Shown: positions 1-5,443, counted from the stretch's first letter. The stretch is 5,443 bases of DNA from JAIRTY01 sp050257395 (GCA_050257395.1 JBLMWU010000197.1:1-5443), one strand, 5' to 3'. The notes: generated by a model not told the origin, from the sequence alone. Program-made: numbers and translations.

Positions 1-971
1 TGCGTGCGGCCGTGCTGCGCCAGCACGGCCGTCCGCCCGAGTACGGGTCACACCCCTCGCCCCGCCGCGGGCCGGGCGAGGCGCTGATCCGGGTGACCGC
101 CGCCCCGGTCAACCCGCTCGACCTGCTCTGCGCCTCCGGGACGTCGTACTTCGGGCCACCCGCCCTGCCCTACGTGCCCGGGGCGCAGGGGGCCGGGACG
201 GTCGCCGAGGCGGACGGGCTGCCGGCGGGGCAGCGGGTGTGGTTCAGCAGCACGGCGGGCATGCGGCCCGGCGACGGCGCCATGGCCGAACTGTGCGTGG
301 TGCCCGAAGCCGCGACCATCCCGCTGCCCGACGGCGTCGGCGACGACCTCGCCGCCGCGCTCGGGCTCTCCGCGGTCGCCGCCTGGATGGCGCTGACCTG
401 GCGCGGCCAGCTCCGCGAGGGCGAGCGTGTCCTCGTGCTGGGCGCAAGCGGCACGGTCGGCCAGGTGGCGGTGCAGGCCGCCCGGCTGCTCGGCGCGGCC
501 CGGGTGGTGGCGGCGTGCCGCGACGGCCATGGCCGGGCCCGGGCGGCCGAACTCGGCGCGGACGCGGTGGCGGGCCTGTCCGGCGACGACGCCGGGCAGA
601 TCGCGGCGCGGCTCGCCGAGGCGGCGGCAGGCCCCGTGGACCTGGTGATCGACCCGGTCTGGGGCGTGCCCGCCGAGGCCGCCGCGTGCCTGCTCGCGCC
701 GGACGGGCGCCTGGTGAACCTGGGCTCCGCAGCGGGCACGCAGGCCAGCTTCAGCTCCGCCACCCTGCGCAGCGGGACGCTGGCCATCCTCGGCTACACC
801 AACAACATGCTGAGCGGCGAGCAGCGGGCCCGCGCCATGCACGAGGTCCTCACCCACGCCGCGGCAGGCCGGCTCACCACTGATCTGGAGATCATGCCGC
901 TGGACAAGGCCGCGGAAGGCTGGTCCAGCTGCGGTCAGGCGCCTCACCGGCGCGCAGTCCTCGTTCCCTGA
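1..971 (+). CDS. Zinc-independent MDR oxidoreductase, quinone oxidoreductase (NADPH:quinone reductase) type; start codon cut by the window edge
   Basis: Predicted cytoplasmic NAD(P)H-dependent reductase of the medium-chain dehydrogenase/reductase superfamily. The frame is open to base 3, reading RAAV before the first in-window GTG at 12. Bases 1-2 are TG, so the true start is very probably an ATG or GTG beginning one base outside the window, giving about 323 residues, normal for the family. Visible motifs, numbered from that start, are a GroES-like N-terminal half with APVNPLD (about 35-41) and PYVPGAQGAGTV (about 57-68), then a Rossmann nucleotide-binding motif GASGTVG (148-154). The zinc ligands of alcohol dehydrogenases are missing: PGAQGAG stands where they carry GHE, and there is no structural-zinc cysteine cluster. 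This places it with quinone or enone reductases. The electron acceptor cannot be told. It lies upstream of the importer operon on the same strand, but a hairpin separates them, so a shared function is not shown. Confidence 0.9.
   Translation, partial: RAAVLRQHGRPPEYGSHPSPRRGPGEALIRVTAAPVNPLDLLCASGTSYFGPPALPYVPGAQGAGTVAEADGLPAGQRVWFSSTAGMRPGDGAMAELCVVPEAATIPLPDGVGDDLAAALGLSAVAAWMALTWRGQLREGERVLVLGASGTVGQVAVQAARLLGAARVVAACRDGHGRARAAELGADAVAGLSGDDAGQIAARLAEAAAGPVDLVIDPVWGVPAEAAACLLAPDGRLVNLGSAAGTQASFSSATLRSGTLAILGYTNNMLSGEQRARAMHEVLTHAAAGRLTTDLEIMPLDKAAEGWSSCGQAPHRRAVLVP
7..31 (+). repeat. Perfect inverted repeat (11-bp stem, 3-base loop) in the first codons of the oxidoreductase gene
   Basis: Bases 7-17 (CGGCCGTGCTG) are the exact reverse complement of bases 21-31 (CAGCACGGCCG), with loop CGC at 18-20. 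It covers codons 3 to 11 of the oxidoreductase. In the mRNA this would be a very stable hairpin immediately after the start codon, where structure usually lowers initiation. It may be only a by-product of high GC and the encoded AVLRQHG peptide; no regulatory role is shown. Confidence 0.6.
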
Positions 972-1012
972 AAAAGAAAACCGGTGGACCGGGCGCGCAC
1001 CCGGCCCACCGG
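971..1012 (-). terminator. Hairpin with A-rich flank, reading as an intrinsic terminator on the minus strand
   Basis: Arms 981-993 and 1000-1012 pair at 12 of 13 positions around the loop CGCGCA (994-999). The only plus-strand mismatch is A988 against C1005; in minus-strand RNA this becomes a U-G wobble, so the stem is then fully paired. The left flank, 971-980 (AAAAAGAAAA), becomes UUUUCUUUUU directly after the stem in minus-strand RNA, the classical intrinsic terminator layout. On the plus strand the stem is followed by CCAAACAA with no U run. It could still end or stabilise the oxidoreductase mRNA, since many actinobacterial terminators lack U tails. The A run begins at the last base of the oxidoreductase stop codon. 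Confidence 0.65.
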
Positions 1013-1048
1013 CCAAACAACCCACCCACCATCCAGTGAGTAAGGCAA

Positions 1049-1055
1049 GAAGGAG
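1049..1055 (+). promoter_or_regulatory. Ribosome binding site that decides the binding-protein start
   Basis: GAAGGAG lies 7 bases before the GTG at 1063, ideal spacing for a Shine-Dalgarno sequence. It falls inside the longer reading that would begin at GTG 1036, which has no comparable purine run ahead of it (CACCATCCA). The 1063 start is therefore preferred. I see no convincing -35/-10 promoter pair between 972 and 1062. Confidence 0.8.
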
Positions 1056-1062
1056 TCTAGCT

Positions 1063-2115
1063 GTGCAGCCAAGACCCACCCGGCTGCGGCGCCTGCGCCG
1101 CAGCAGCGCAGCCGTGGCGGCGGTCGCCACCGCGGCCATCGCCCTCGCCGCCTGCGCCAGCTCCGGCGGTTCGTCCTCGTCCTCGTCTTCGGGCAGCAGC
1201 GGCAAGGCGCTGAGCATCGCCTACCTGTCGTTCGCCGTCGAGAACAGCTACGACGCCCCGATGCTGGCGGCGGCGCAGGCCACCGCGGCCGCCAACAACG
1301 CCACGCTGAAGGTCTTCGACGCCAACAACAACCCGCAGACCCAGTACTCGCAGCTGCAGGACGTCATCAACTCCGGTCAGTACCAGGGCATCATCGTCCA
1401 GCCGATCTTCGGCACCGGCCTGATCAGCCTGGTCAAGCAGGCCATCGCCAAGGGGATCAAGGTCGTCAACATGGACCAGATCCTCGGCCCGGACCTGTCC
1501 ACCGACAAGCCGCAGGTCCCCGGGCTGTCGGCGAACGTCACGTTCGTGCCCACCGAGATCGGCACCAAGCTCGGCAACCTGGTGGTGCAGGCCTGCAAGG
1601 CGAACAACCTCACCCCCTGCAACGTCGGCTACCTGTACGACATCAAGGCCTCCGCGCTCGACGTGGCGATCCACGGGGCGTTCATGAAGGCGATCGCCGC
1701 CGACTCCGGCGTCAAGATCGCCGCGGAGGGGCAGAGCTTCTTCAGCCCCACCCAGGGCCTGACCGCCGTGCAGAACATGCTGCAGGCCAACCCCAAGCTG
1801 AACCTCGTCGTCGGCTCTGACCAGGGCATCGAGGGCGGCGTCCAGGCCGTCACCGCCGCCCACAAGACCGGCAAGGTGATCCTGGTCGGCTACGGCGCCA
1901 GCGCCGCCGCCCTGTCCGGGGTCGCCTCCGGCGCCTGGTACGGCGACGTGGCCCAGGCCCCCGCCAGTGAGGGCCGGCTGGCCGTCGCGGCGATGGTCAA
2001 GGCCCTGCGCCAGGGCAAGAGCAGCGGCGGCATCGACCCGGTCGCCGGGCTGCCCAACAACGGCATCGTCACCAAGGCGAACGCCAGCCAGTTCACCGCT
2101 GAGTGGCCGGGCTGA
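1063..2115 (+). CDS. Substrate-binding lipoprotein of a CUT2 (ribose-type) ABC importer
   Basis: Extracellular, lipid-anchored solute-binding protein that would deliver a sugar-like substrate to the permease encoded downstream. Starting at GTG 1063 it has 350 residues. A basic N-terminus (several Arg in residues 4-13) and an alanine/valine-rich core lead to the lipobox LAAC with Cys31 as the lipidation site, then a Ser/Gly linker (about 32-46). The mature part matches the periplasmic binding protein 4 / RbsB fold: an N-terminal strand at AYLSF (53-57), NNNPQTQ after the second strand, VNMDQ (135-139), GSDQG (251-255), VGYGAS (275-280) and DVAQAP (295-300). Compared with RbsB as I recall it, the sugar-contacting Asp of VGFDG is Gly278 here and the Arg after LD is Gln139, so the ligand is probably not ribose. 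Cys178 and Cys186 could form a surface disulfide. An in-frame upstream GTG at 1036 is a less likely start. Confidence 0.93.
   Translation: MQPRPTRLRRLRRSSAAVAAVATAAIALAACASSGGSSSSSSSGSSGKALSIAYLSFAVENSYDAPMLAAAQATAAANNATLKVFDANNNPQTQYSQLQDVINSGQYQGIIVQPIFGTGLISLVKQAIAKGIKVVNMDQILGPDLSTDKPQVPGLSANVTFVPTEIGTKLGNLVVQACKANNLTPCNVGYLYDIKASALDVAIHGAFMKAIAADSGVKIAAEGQSFFSPTQGLTAVQNMLQANPKLNLVVGSDQGIEGGVQAVTAAHKTGKVILVGYGASAAALSGVASGAWYGDVAQAPASEGRLAVAAMVKALRQGKSSGGIDPVAGLPNNGIVTKANASQFTAEWPG
1171..1191 (+). repeat. Short TCS serine-codon tract in the lipoprotein linker
   Basis: Seven consecutive serine codons alternate TCG and TCC (one TCT) and encode Ser37-Ser43, just after the lipid-anchored Cys31. 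The alternation is close to a tandem TCGTCC repeat, which could vary in length by slippage without breaking the frame, provided whole codons are gained or lost. Flexible Ser/Gly linkers are usual in actinobacterial lipoproteins. Confidence 0.6.
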
Positions 2116-3671
2116 CGGTGCCTGAAGATCCTGGCCTCCAGGGCGCGCACGTCGAGCTGCAGGACGTCTCCAAGTCCTTCGGCGGCGCGCGCGCCCTGGA
2201 GGAGGTCAGCCTCCGGATCGCCCGCGGCAGCATCCACGCCCTGGTGGGCGAGAACGGCGCGGGCAAGTCGACCCTGGGCAAGATCATCTCCGGGGTCATC
2301 GCGCCGGACCACGGCCAGCTGCTGATCAGCGGGCAGCCCGCCCGCTTCCACGCGCCGCGGGAGGCGCTCGCCCGCGGGATCGTGCTGATCGCCCAGGAGA
2401 TGTCGATCGCGCCCGCGCTCACGGTCGCCCAGAACGTCTTCCTGGGCACGGAGCCGCGCCAGGGCGGTTTCCTGAACCGGCGCGAGCTGCGCCGGCGCTA
2501 CCAGAAGCTGGCCGGCGACGCGGGCTTCGAGCTGAGCGGGGACGCGCCCGCGGGCGGCCTGCGCACCGCCGACCAGCAGAAGGTGGAGATCCTGCGGGCG
2601 CTGGCCCGGGACGCCGAGCTGATCGTGATGGACGAGCCCACCGCGGCCCTCGGCCAGCCGGACGTGGTCCGGCTGCACGAGGTGATCCGCGGGCTCGCCG
2701 CGGCCGGCACCACGGTGGTGCTGGTCTCCCACTTCCTGCACGAGGTGCTCGAGCTCGCGGACACCATCACGGTGCTGCGGGACGGCCGGGTGGTGCGCAC
2801 CGCGCCCGCTGCGCAGGAGACCGAGGACACGCTGCTCAGCGCCATGCTGGGCCGCTCGCTGGGGGCGACCTTCCCGGCGAAGCAGCTCGTCACGGATGAG
2901 GCGCCGCCGGTCCTGTCGGTCACCGACCTGCGCGCGCCGGGCGTGCACGGCGTGTCGCTGCAGGTGCGGGCCGGGGAGATCGTCGGCATGGCCGGGCTAG
3001 TCGGGGCCGGCCGCACCGAGCTCGCCCGCGCGCTCTACCGGGCCAGCCGGTCCACCGCGGGCACGGTCCGGGTGACCGGCGGGTCCGCGCCCGGCGCCGG
3101 GCACGAGCCGGGTTCCCGGTGGCGCCCCGGCCACCCCCGGGAGGCGCTGCGGGACGGGGTCGCCATGATCCCCGAATCGCGCAAGGAACACGGGCTGCTG
3201 CCCGGCCGCTCGATCACCGAGAACGTCAGCTTGGCCAGCTTGGCCCAGCTGAGCCGGCTGGGGCTGGTGCGCCGCCGGGCGGAGCGGCAGGCGGTCGGGC
3301 AGGTGCTCGGGCAGGTCGCGGTGCGCGGGCCGGGCCAGGCGGCGCCGGCCGCCACGCTGTCCGGCGGCAACCAGCAGAAGCTGCTGTTCGCGCGGGTGCT
3401 GCTGCGCCAGCCGCGGCTGCTGATCGCCGACGAGCCCACCCGCGGCGTGGATGTCGGCGCCAAGCGGGCCATCTACGACCTGCTCGCCTCCCTCGCCGCC
3501 GGCGGCCTCGGCGTGCTCATCATCTCCTCCGACATCGAGGAGGTCCTCGGCCTCGCCCACCGGGTGCTGGTGATGCGGGGCGGCCGGATCGCGGCCGAGC
3601 TGAGCGGCGGCGACATGACCGAAGCAGCAATTCTCGGGGCGGCCTTCGGGGCCGCCGAAAGAGGTGCCTGA
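2103..3671 (+). CDS. Tandem-domain ATPase of a CUT2 (RbsA/MglA-like) sugar-type ABC importer
   Basis: Cytoplasmic energy-coupling subunit with two fused nucleotide-binding domains, 522 residues, close to the usual 500. Domain 1: Walker A GENGAGKST (49-57), Q-loop Gln98, signature-like LRTADQQ (153-159), Walker B ending D177-E178, switch His210. Domain 2: degenerate Walker A GLVGAGRT with Arg304 for Lys (298-305), canonical signature LSGGNQQK (419-426), Walker B D443-E444, and ISSD where the switch His would be (474-477). Arg-for-Lys and loss of the His in domain 2 are normal for this family. Around residues 330-345 domain 2 carries roughly 11 extra residues rich in Gly, Pro and Arg compared with typical members. 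GTG 2103 overlaps the binding-protein gene by 13 bases; GTG 2118, two bases after that gene's stop, is an equally plausible start. Neither has a clear ribosome binding site, so re-initiation after the upstream gene is likely. The bound substrate cannot be inferred from this subunit. Confidence 0.95.
   Translation: MAGLTVPEDPGLQGAHVELQDVSKSFGGARALEEVSLRIARGSIHALVGENGAGKSTLGKIISGVIAPDHGQLLISGQPARFHAPREALARGIVLIAQEMSIAPALTVAQNVFLGTEPRQGGFLNRRELRRRYQKLAGDAGFELSGDAPAGGLRTADQQKVEILRALARDAELIVMDEPTAALGQPDVVRLHEVIRGLAAAGTTVVLVSHFLHEVLELADTITVLRDGRVVRTAPAAQETEDTLLSAMLGRSLGATFPAKQLVTDEAPPVLSVTDLRAPGVHGVSLQVRAGEIVGMAGLVGAGRTELARALYRASRSTAGTVRVTGGSAPGAGHEPGSRWRPGHPREALRDGVAMIPESRKEHGLLPGRSITENVSLASLAQLSRLGLVRRRAERQAVGQVLGQVAVRGPGQAAPAATLSGGNQQKLLFARVLLRQPRLLIADEPTRGVDVGAKRAIYDLLASLAAGGLGVLIISSDIEEVLGLAHRVLVMRGGRIAAELSGGDMTEAAILGAAFGAAERGA
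3661..3666 (+). promoter_or_regulatory. Ribosome binding site of the permease gene
   Basis: GAGGTG, within the purine-rich stretch AAAGAGGTG, sits 8 bases before the ATG at 3675. It lies inside the last codons of the ATPase gene, which supports this ATG as the start and ties translation of the two genes together. Confidence 0.75.
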
Positions 3672-3674
3672 ACC

Positions 3675-4754
3675 ATGAACCAGCCGGACGTGACCCCGGC
3701 GCCCGCGGAGGGAACAGGAGAGACGTCCCCCCCGGCTGACACCAGCGCGGCGGCGGGTTCCGCAAGCACGCCCACCGGCCCGGCGGGGCGCACGTTCCCC
3801 TCGCTGCGGCTTCCGGGCGGCCTGACCGGCCGCCTGCGCACGGCGGGGATCGCCATCCCCTTCCTGATCCTGTTCATCGTGCTGTCGGTGGCCAGCGGCC
3901 CGTTCTTCCAGACGAGCAACCTGCTCAACATCCTCGACCAGCAGGCCTCAACCCTGATCATCGCCGCGGCCGGCACCCTGGTGCTGATCGCCGGCGGCAT
4001 CGACCTGTCGGTCGGCGCGACCTACGCGCTGGCTGGCGTGACCGCGGCCGAGCTGGCCCAGTCGGCACCGCCCGCGCTCGCCATCCTGGCGGGCATCGGA
4101 GTCGGGCTGCTGGTCGGCCTGGTGAACGGCATCGTCGCGACGATCCTGCGGATCAACGCGCTGATCGCCACGCTCGCCATGTCGTTCGTGGTCAGCGGCC
4201 TGGCCAGCCTGGTCACCGGCGGGAACCTGATCATCCTGTACAGCCACCCGTCCTTCGGGAACCTGGCGAAGACCTCGGTCCTCGGGGTGAACACCTCCAC
4301 CTGGGCGATGGTCGTCGCGGTGCTCGCGCTCGGGGTGCTGCTGACCCGCACGGCGGCCGGCCGGTACATGTTCGCGGCCGGCAGCAACGCCGAAGCGGCG
4401 CGGCTGGCCGGGGTCCGGGTGCAGCAGATCCGGATCATCACCTTCGTGCTGAGCGGCGGCGCGGCCGCGCTCGGCGGCGTCATCGACGCCTCCCGGGTGC
4501 TGAGCGCGCAGGCGTCCAACGGCGAGACCGCGCTCACGTTCACCGTGCTGGCCGGCATCGTGGTCGGCGGCACCAGCATCCTGGGCGGCGAGGGCGGCAT
4601 CTGGCGGACCGTGATCGGGGTGCTGTTCATCGCACTGATCGGCAACGGGTTCGACCTGCTGGGCCTGAACCCGCTGTACGAGCAGATCACCCTGGGCGTG
4701 ATCCTGCTGATCGCAGTCGGCAGCGACGCCTGGTCCCGCCTCCGCGCGACCTAA
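3675..4754 (+). CDS. CUT2-type (RbsC-like) ABC importer permease
   Basis: Integral membrane protein of 359 residues in the branched-chain amino acid/ribose permease family (BPD_transp_2), expected to form the channel as a homodimer because only one permease is encoded. About ten hydrophobic segments can be traced, roughly at 57-77, 93-107, 112-127, 132-155, 161-183, 207-224, 251-271, 287-306, 308-330 and 335-348. Family landmarks are GIDLSVG (108-114), the cytoplasmic coupling loop AAGSNAEAARLAGV (234-247) that should contact the ATPase, and GGTSILGGEGG (298-308). The first 55 or so residues are a Pro/Ala/Thr/Ser-rich, probably disordered cytoplasmic extension; RbsC itself starts close to its first membrane segment. 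The start is fixed by a good ribosome binding site, 3 bases after the ATPase stop. No metabolic enzyme follows in the operon, so the transported compound remains unknown, though a monosaccharide or related polyol is the family's usual cargo. Confidence 0.94.
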   Translation: MNQPDVTPAPAEGTGETSPPADTSAAAGSASTPTGPAGRTFPSLRLPGGLTGRLRTAGIAIPFLILFIVLSVASGPFFQTSNLLNILDQQASTLIIAAAGTLVLIAGGIDLSVGATYALAGVTAAELAQSAPPALAILAGIGVGLLVGLVNGIVATILRINALIATLAMSFVVSGLASLVTGGNLIILYSHPSFGNLAKTSVLGVNTSTWAMVVAVLALGVLLTRTAAGRYMFAAGSNAEAARLAGVRVQQIRIITFVLSGGAAALGGVIDASRVLSAQASNGETALTFTVLAGIVVGGTSILGGEGGIWRTVIGVLFIALIGNGFDLLGLNPLYEQITLGVILLIAVGSDAWSRLRAT

Positions 4755-4758
4755 CTGG

Positions 4759-4775
4759 GCCGCCGTCTGAGCGGC
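4759..4775. terminator. Weak hairpin between convergent genes, possible bidirectional terminator
   Basis: GCCGC (4759-4763) pairs with GCGGC (4771-4775) around a 7-base loop. It starts 4 bases after the permease stop, in the 56-base gap (4755-4810) between convergent genes, which is where a shared terminator would be expected. The stem is only 5 bp and neither flank has a U run, so the call rests mainly on position. Confidence 0.3.
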
Positions 4776-4810
4776 AGCAACCCTGTCCTGGTGGATATGA
4801 AGTGGGAGCC

Positions 4811-5224
4811 TCAGCTGCCGGTCCGCAGGAGCTGGGACACCCGCTGGGGTGACACGTTCAGCACCTTGGCGATGTCACGACCGGACAGCCCGGCTTGCCG
4901 CAGCCGCCGGGCGGCGGCCCGTGATTGTGCGGCTGCTTCCCGCTGCGCCCGGTCCGCGGCGCTGACGGCCTCCCGGGCTGCGCGGGTCTCCGCATCGAGT
5001 CCCCCGCCTATCTCCGGGGTGATCGTCACCGCGAACGAATCCAGAGGGAGGTCCTCCCGGCGGGCGATCAGATCACGGGCCATCTCCTCGGAATCCCAGA
5101 GCGTGTGCGACTGGGTAACACCGACACCCTCGATGTGCAGTTCCCAGCGCTTGGCGCGAACCTGGTAGGTCTTCGCTGCCGCTGGCTCTTGCCGGTTCGG
5201 GGACGTGTCCTGGCTGGAGATCAC
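4811..5224 (-). CDS. HicB-like domain protein with C-terminal helix-turn-helix, probable antitoxin-type or DNA-binding regulator
   Basis: Small protein of 137 residues. After a polar 17-residue lead, residues 19-76 have the look of a HicB-type alpha/beta domain: a strand YQVRAKRWELHIEGVG, a helix around 44-56, then a strand FAVTITPEIGGGL. Residues 77-107 are Ala/Arg/Glu-rich and probably one long helix. Residues 108-133 form a sigma-region-4-like helix-turn-helix with GLSGRDIAKVLNVSPQRVSQ (112-131). This layout recurs in actinobacterial proteins annotated as HicB-family antitoxins or helix-turn-helix proteins; from the layout I infer DNA binding and possibly autoregulation. GTG 5224 is the only start codon ahead of the conserved domain, and it overlaps the stop of the upstream gene in a GTGA junction, so the two are translationally coupled. 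Whether it neutralises a toxin is not shown: the coupled partner does not resemble HicA. It converges on the importer operon and is likely unrelated to it. Confidence 0.85.
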   Translation of the reverse strand: MISSQDTSPNRQEPAAAKTYQVRAKRWELHIEGVGVTQSHTLWDSEEMARDLIARREDLPLDSFAVTITPEIGGGLDAETRAAREAVSAADRAQREAAAQSRAAARRLRQAGLSGRDIAKVLNVSPQRVSQLLRTGS

Positions 5225-5443
5225 GTCCAGCCCCGCTGGTCATGGGTGAGCTTGTCGTCGGCGTCGGCGATGTGCTCCAGCAGTCGGCCAGGGTGGTCGC
5301 CGTGGGTGAGTGCCCCGTCTCCTAACCGGCGGGCGCACCAGATGATCCCCTGATCGGTGGTGGTGACGGTCCAGGCTTCCCATCGTGGGGCGATGGAGTG
5401 CCGGACGCGGCGCAGGGCTTCGCCGGTGGGCAGGGCGGCCCAT
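5221..5443 (-). CDS. Uncharacterised small protein coupled to the HicB-like gene; 5' end beyond the window
   Basis: The frame whose last codon before the stop ends at 5224 is open from the right edge, with 73 visible residues and a TGA at 5223-5221. It begins WAALPTGEALRRVRH and contains WEAWTVTTTD, GIIWCARRLGDG and LLEHIADADD; the N-terminus lies outside. Its stop overlaps the GTG start of the HicB-like gene by four bases, which argues strongly that this frame is real, as does a protein-like mix of residues compared with the Arg/Pro/His-rich alternative frame at 5240-5443. I do not recognise a named family. The alternation of Trp, Thr and Ile suggests a small beta-containing domain (WTVTTTDQGIIWCARR) followed by a helix (PGRLLEHIADADD). 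There is no HicA-type Gly-Ser-His motif. It contains one TTA leucine codon (5325-5323). By position it could be the partner of the HicB-like protein, but this is inference. Confidence 0.75.
   Translation of the reverse strand, partial: WAALPTGEALRRVRHSIAPRWEAWTVTTTDQGIIWCARRLGDGALTHGDHPGRLLEHIADADDKLTHDQRGWT

Noticed and set aside
981..1012. The intergenic palindrome as a LacI- or TetR-type operator for the importer operon
   Set aside because: It has a 6-base spacer and long GC-rich arms next to an A run, which fits an RNA hairpin better than a compact operator, and no regulator gene is visible. It cannot be fully excluded.
1036..1062. Upstream GTG start for the binding protein, adding nine residues
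   Set aside because: The ribosome binding site at 1049-1055 lies inside this extension and is ideally spaced for GTG 1063, and no Shine-Dalgarno sequence precedes 1036.
48..1217. 389-codon open frame on the minus strand
   Set aside because: It is antisense to the oxidoreductase and to the start of the binding-protein gene, runs through the intergenic hairpin, and its translation is low-complexity Arg/Gly/His-rich with no domain. Long antisense frames are expected at this GC content.
1057..1863. 268-codon open frame on the minus strand opposite the binding-protein gene
   Set aside because: Rich in Gly, Asp, Val and Leu with no recognisable motif, and fully antisense to a clearly conserved gene; a codon-bias shadow.
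1890..2948. 352-codon minus-strand frame opposite the ATPase gene
   Set aside because: Antisense to conserved ABC motifs, with His/Arg/Gln-rich composition and no domain.
4925..5353. 142-codon plus-strand frame across the two small minus-strand genes
   Set aside because: Antisense to the HicB-like gene and its partner, without motifs or a ribosome binding site.
5240..5443. 67-codon minus-strand frame starting at the right edge with an ATG
   Set aside because: Its product is extremely Arg/Pro/His-rich. The neighbouring frame gives protein-like sequence and ends in a GTGA overlap with the next gene, so that frame (5221-5443) is the real one.

Overview
The window looks like chromosome from a high-GC actinomycete (Actinomycetota; genus not determinable). 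G and C dominate almost every third codon position, GTG is a common start codon, long antisense shadow frames are abundant, and most protein families are typical of soil actinobacteria. There is no rRNA, tRNA, insertion sequence, CRISPR array or phage gene.

Layout. Bases 1-971 (+) hold a nearly complete zinc-independent medium-chain oxidoreductase of the quinone oxidoreductase type; only the first base of its start codon lies outside the window. A 91-base gap follows. It contains a strong hairpin whose A-rich flank makes it look like an intrinsic terminator for the minus strand, and then a good ribosome binding site. Bases 1063-4754 (+) are a compact ABC importer operon of the ribose/galactose (CUT2, RbsBAC-like) type: a secreted lipoprotein that binds the substrate, a tandem-domain ATPase, and one membrane permease. 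The first two genes overlap or abut and the last two are 3 bases apart, so they are almost certainly co-transcribed and translationally coupled. No sugar kinase, isomerase or LacI-type regulator is present to reveal the substrate, and the binding protein lacks several polar residues that hold ribose in RbsB.

After a 56-base convergent gap, two small minus-strand genes form a second unit. The upstream one (5221-5443) runs off the right edge and has no start in the window. Its stop overlaps the GTG start of the downstream gene (4811-5224) in a GTGA junction. The downstream protein joins a HicB-like N-terminal domain to a C-terminal helix-turn-helix, as in many actinobacterial HicB-type antitoxin/regulator proteins. 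The upstream partner is not a recognisable HicA toxin, so this pair is the least explained part of the window.

Most of the window is ordinary transport and accessory metabolism. The points most worth a second look are the unassigned small gene pair (one gene with a rare TTA codon), the minus-oriented terminator between two plus-strand genes, and the unusual ligand pocket of the binding protein.
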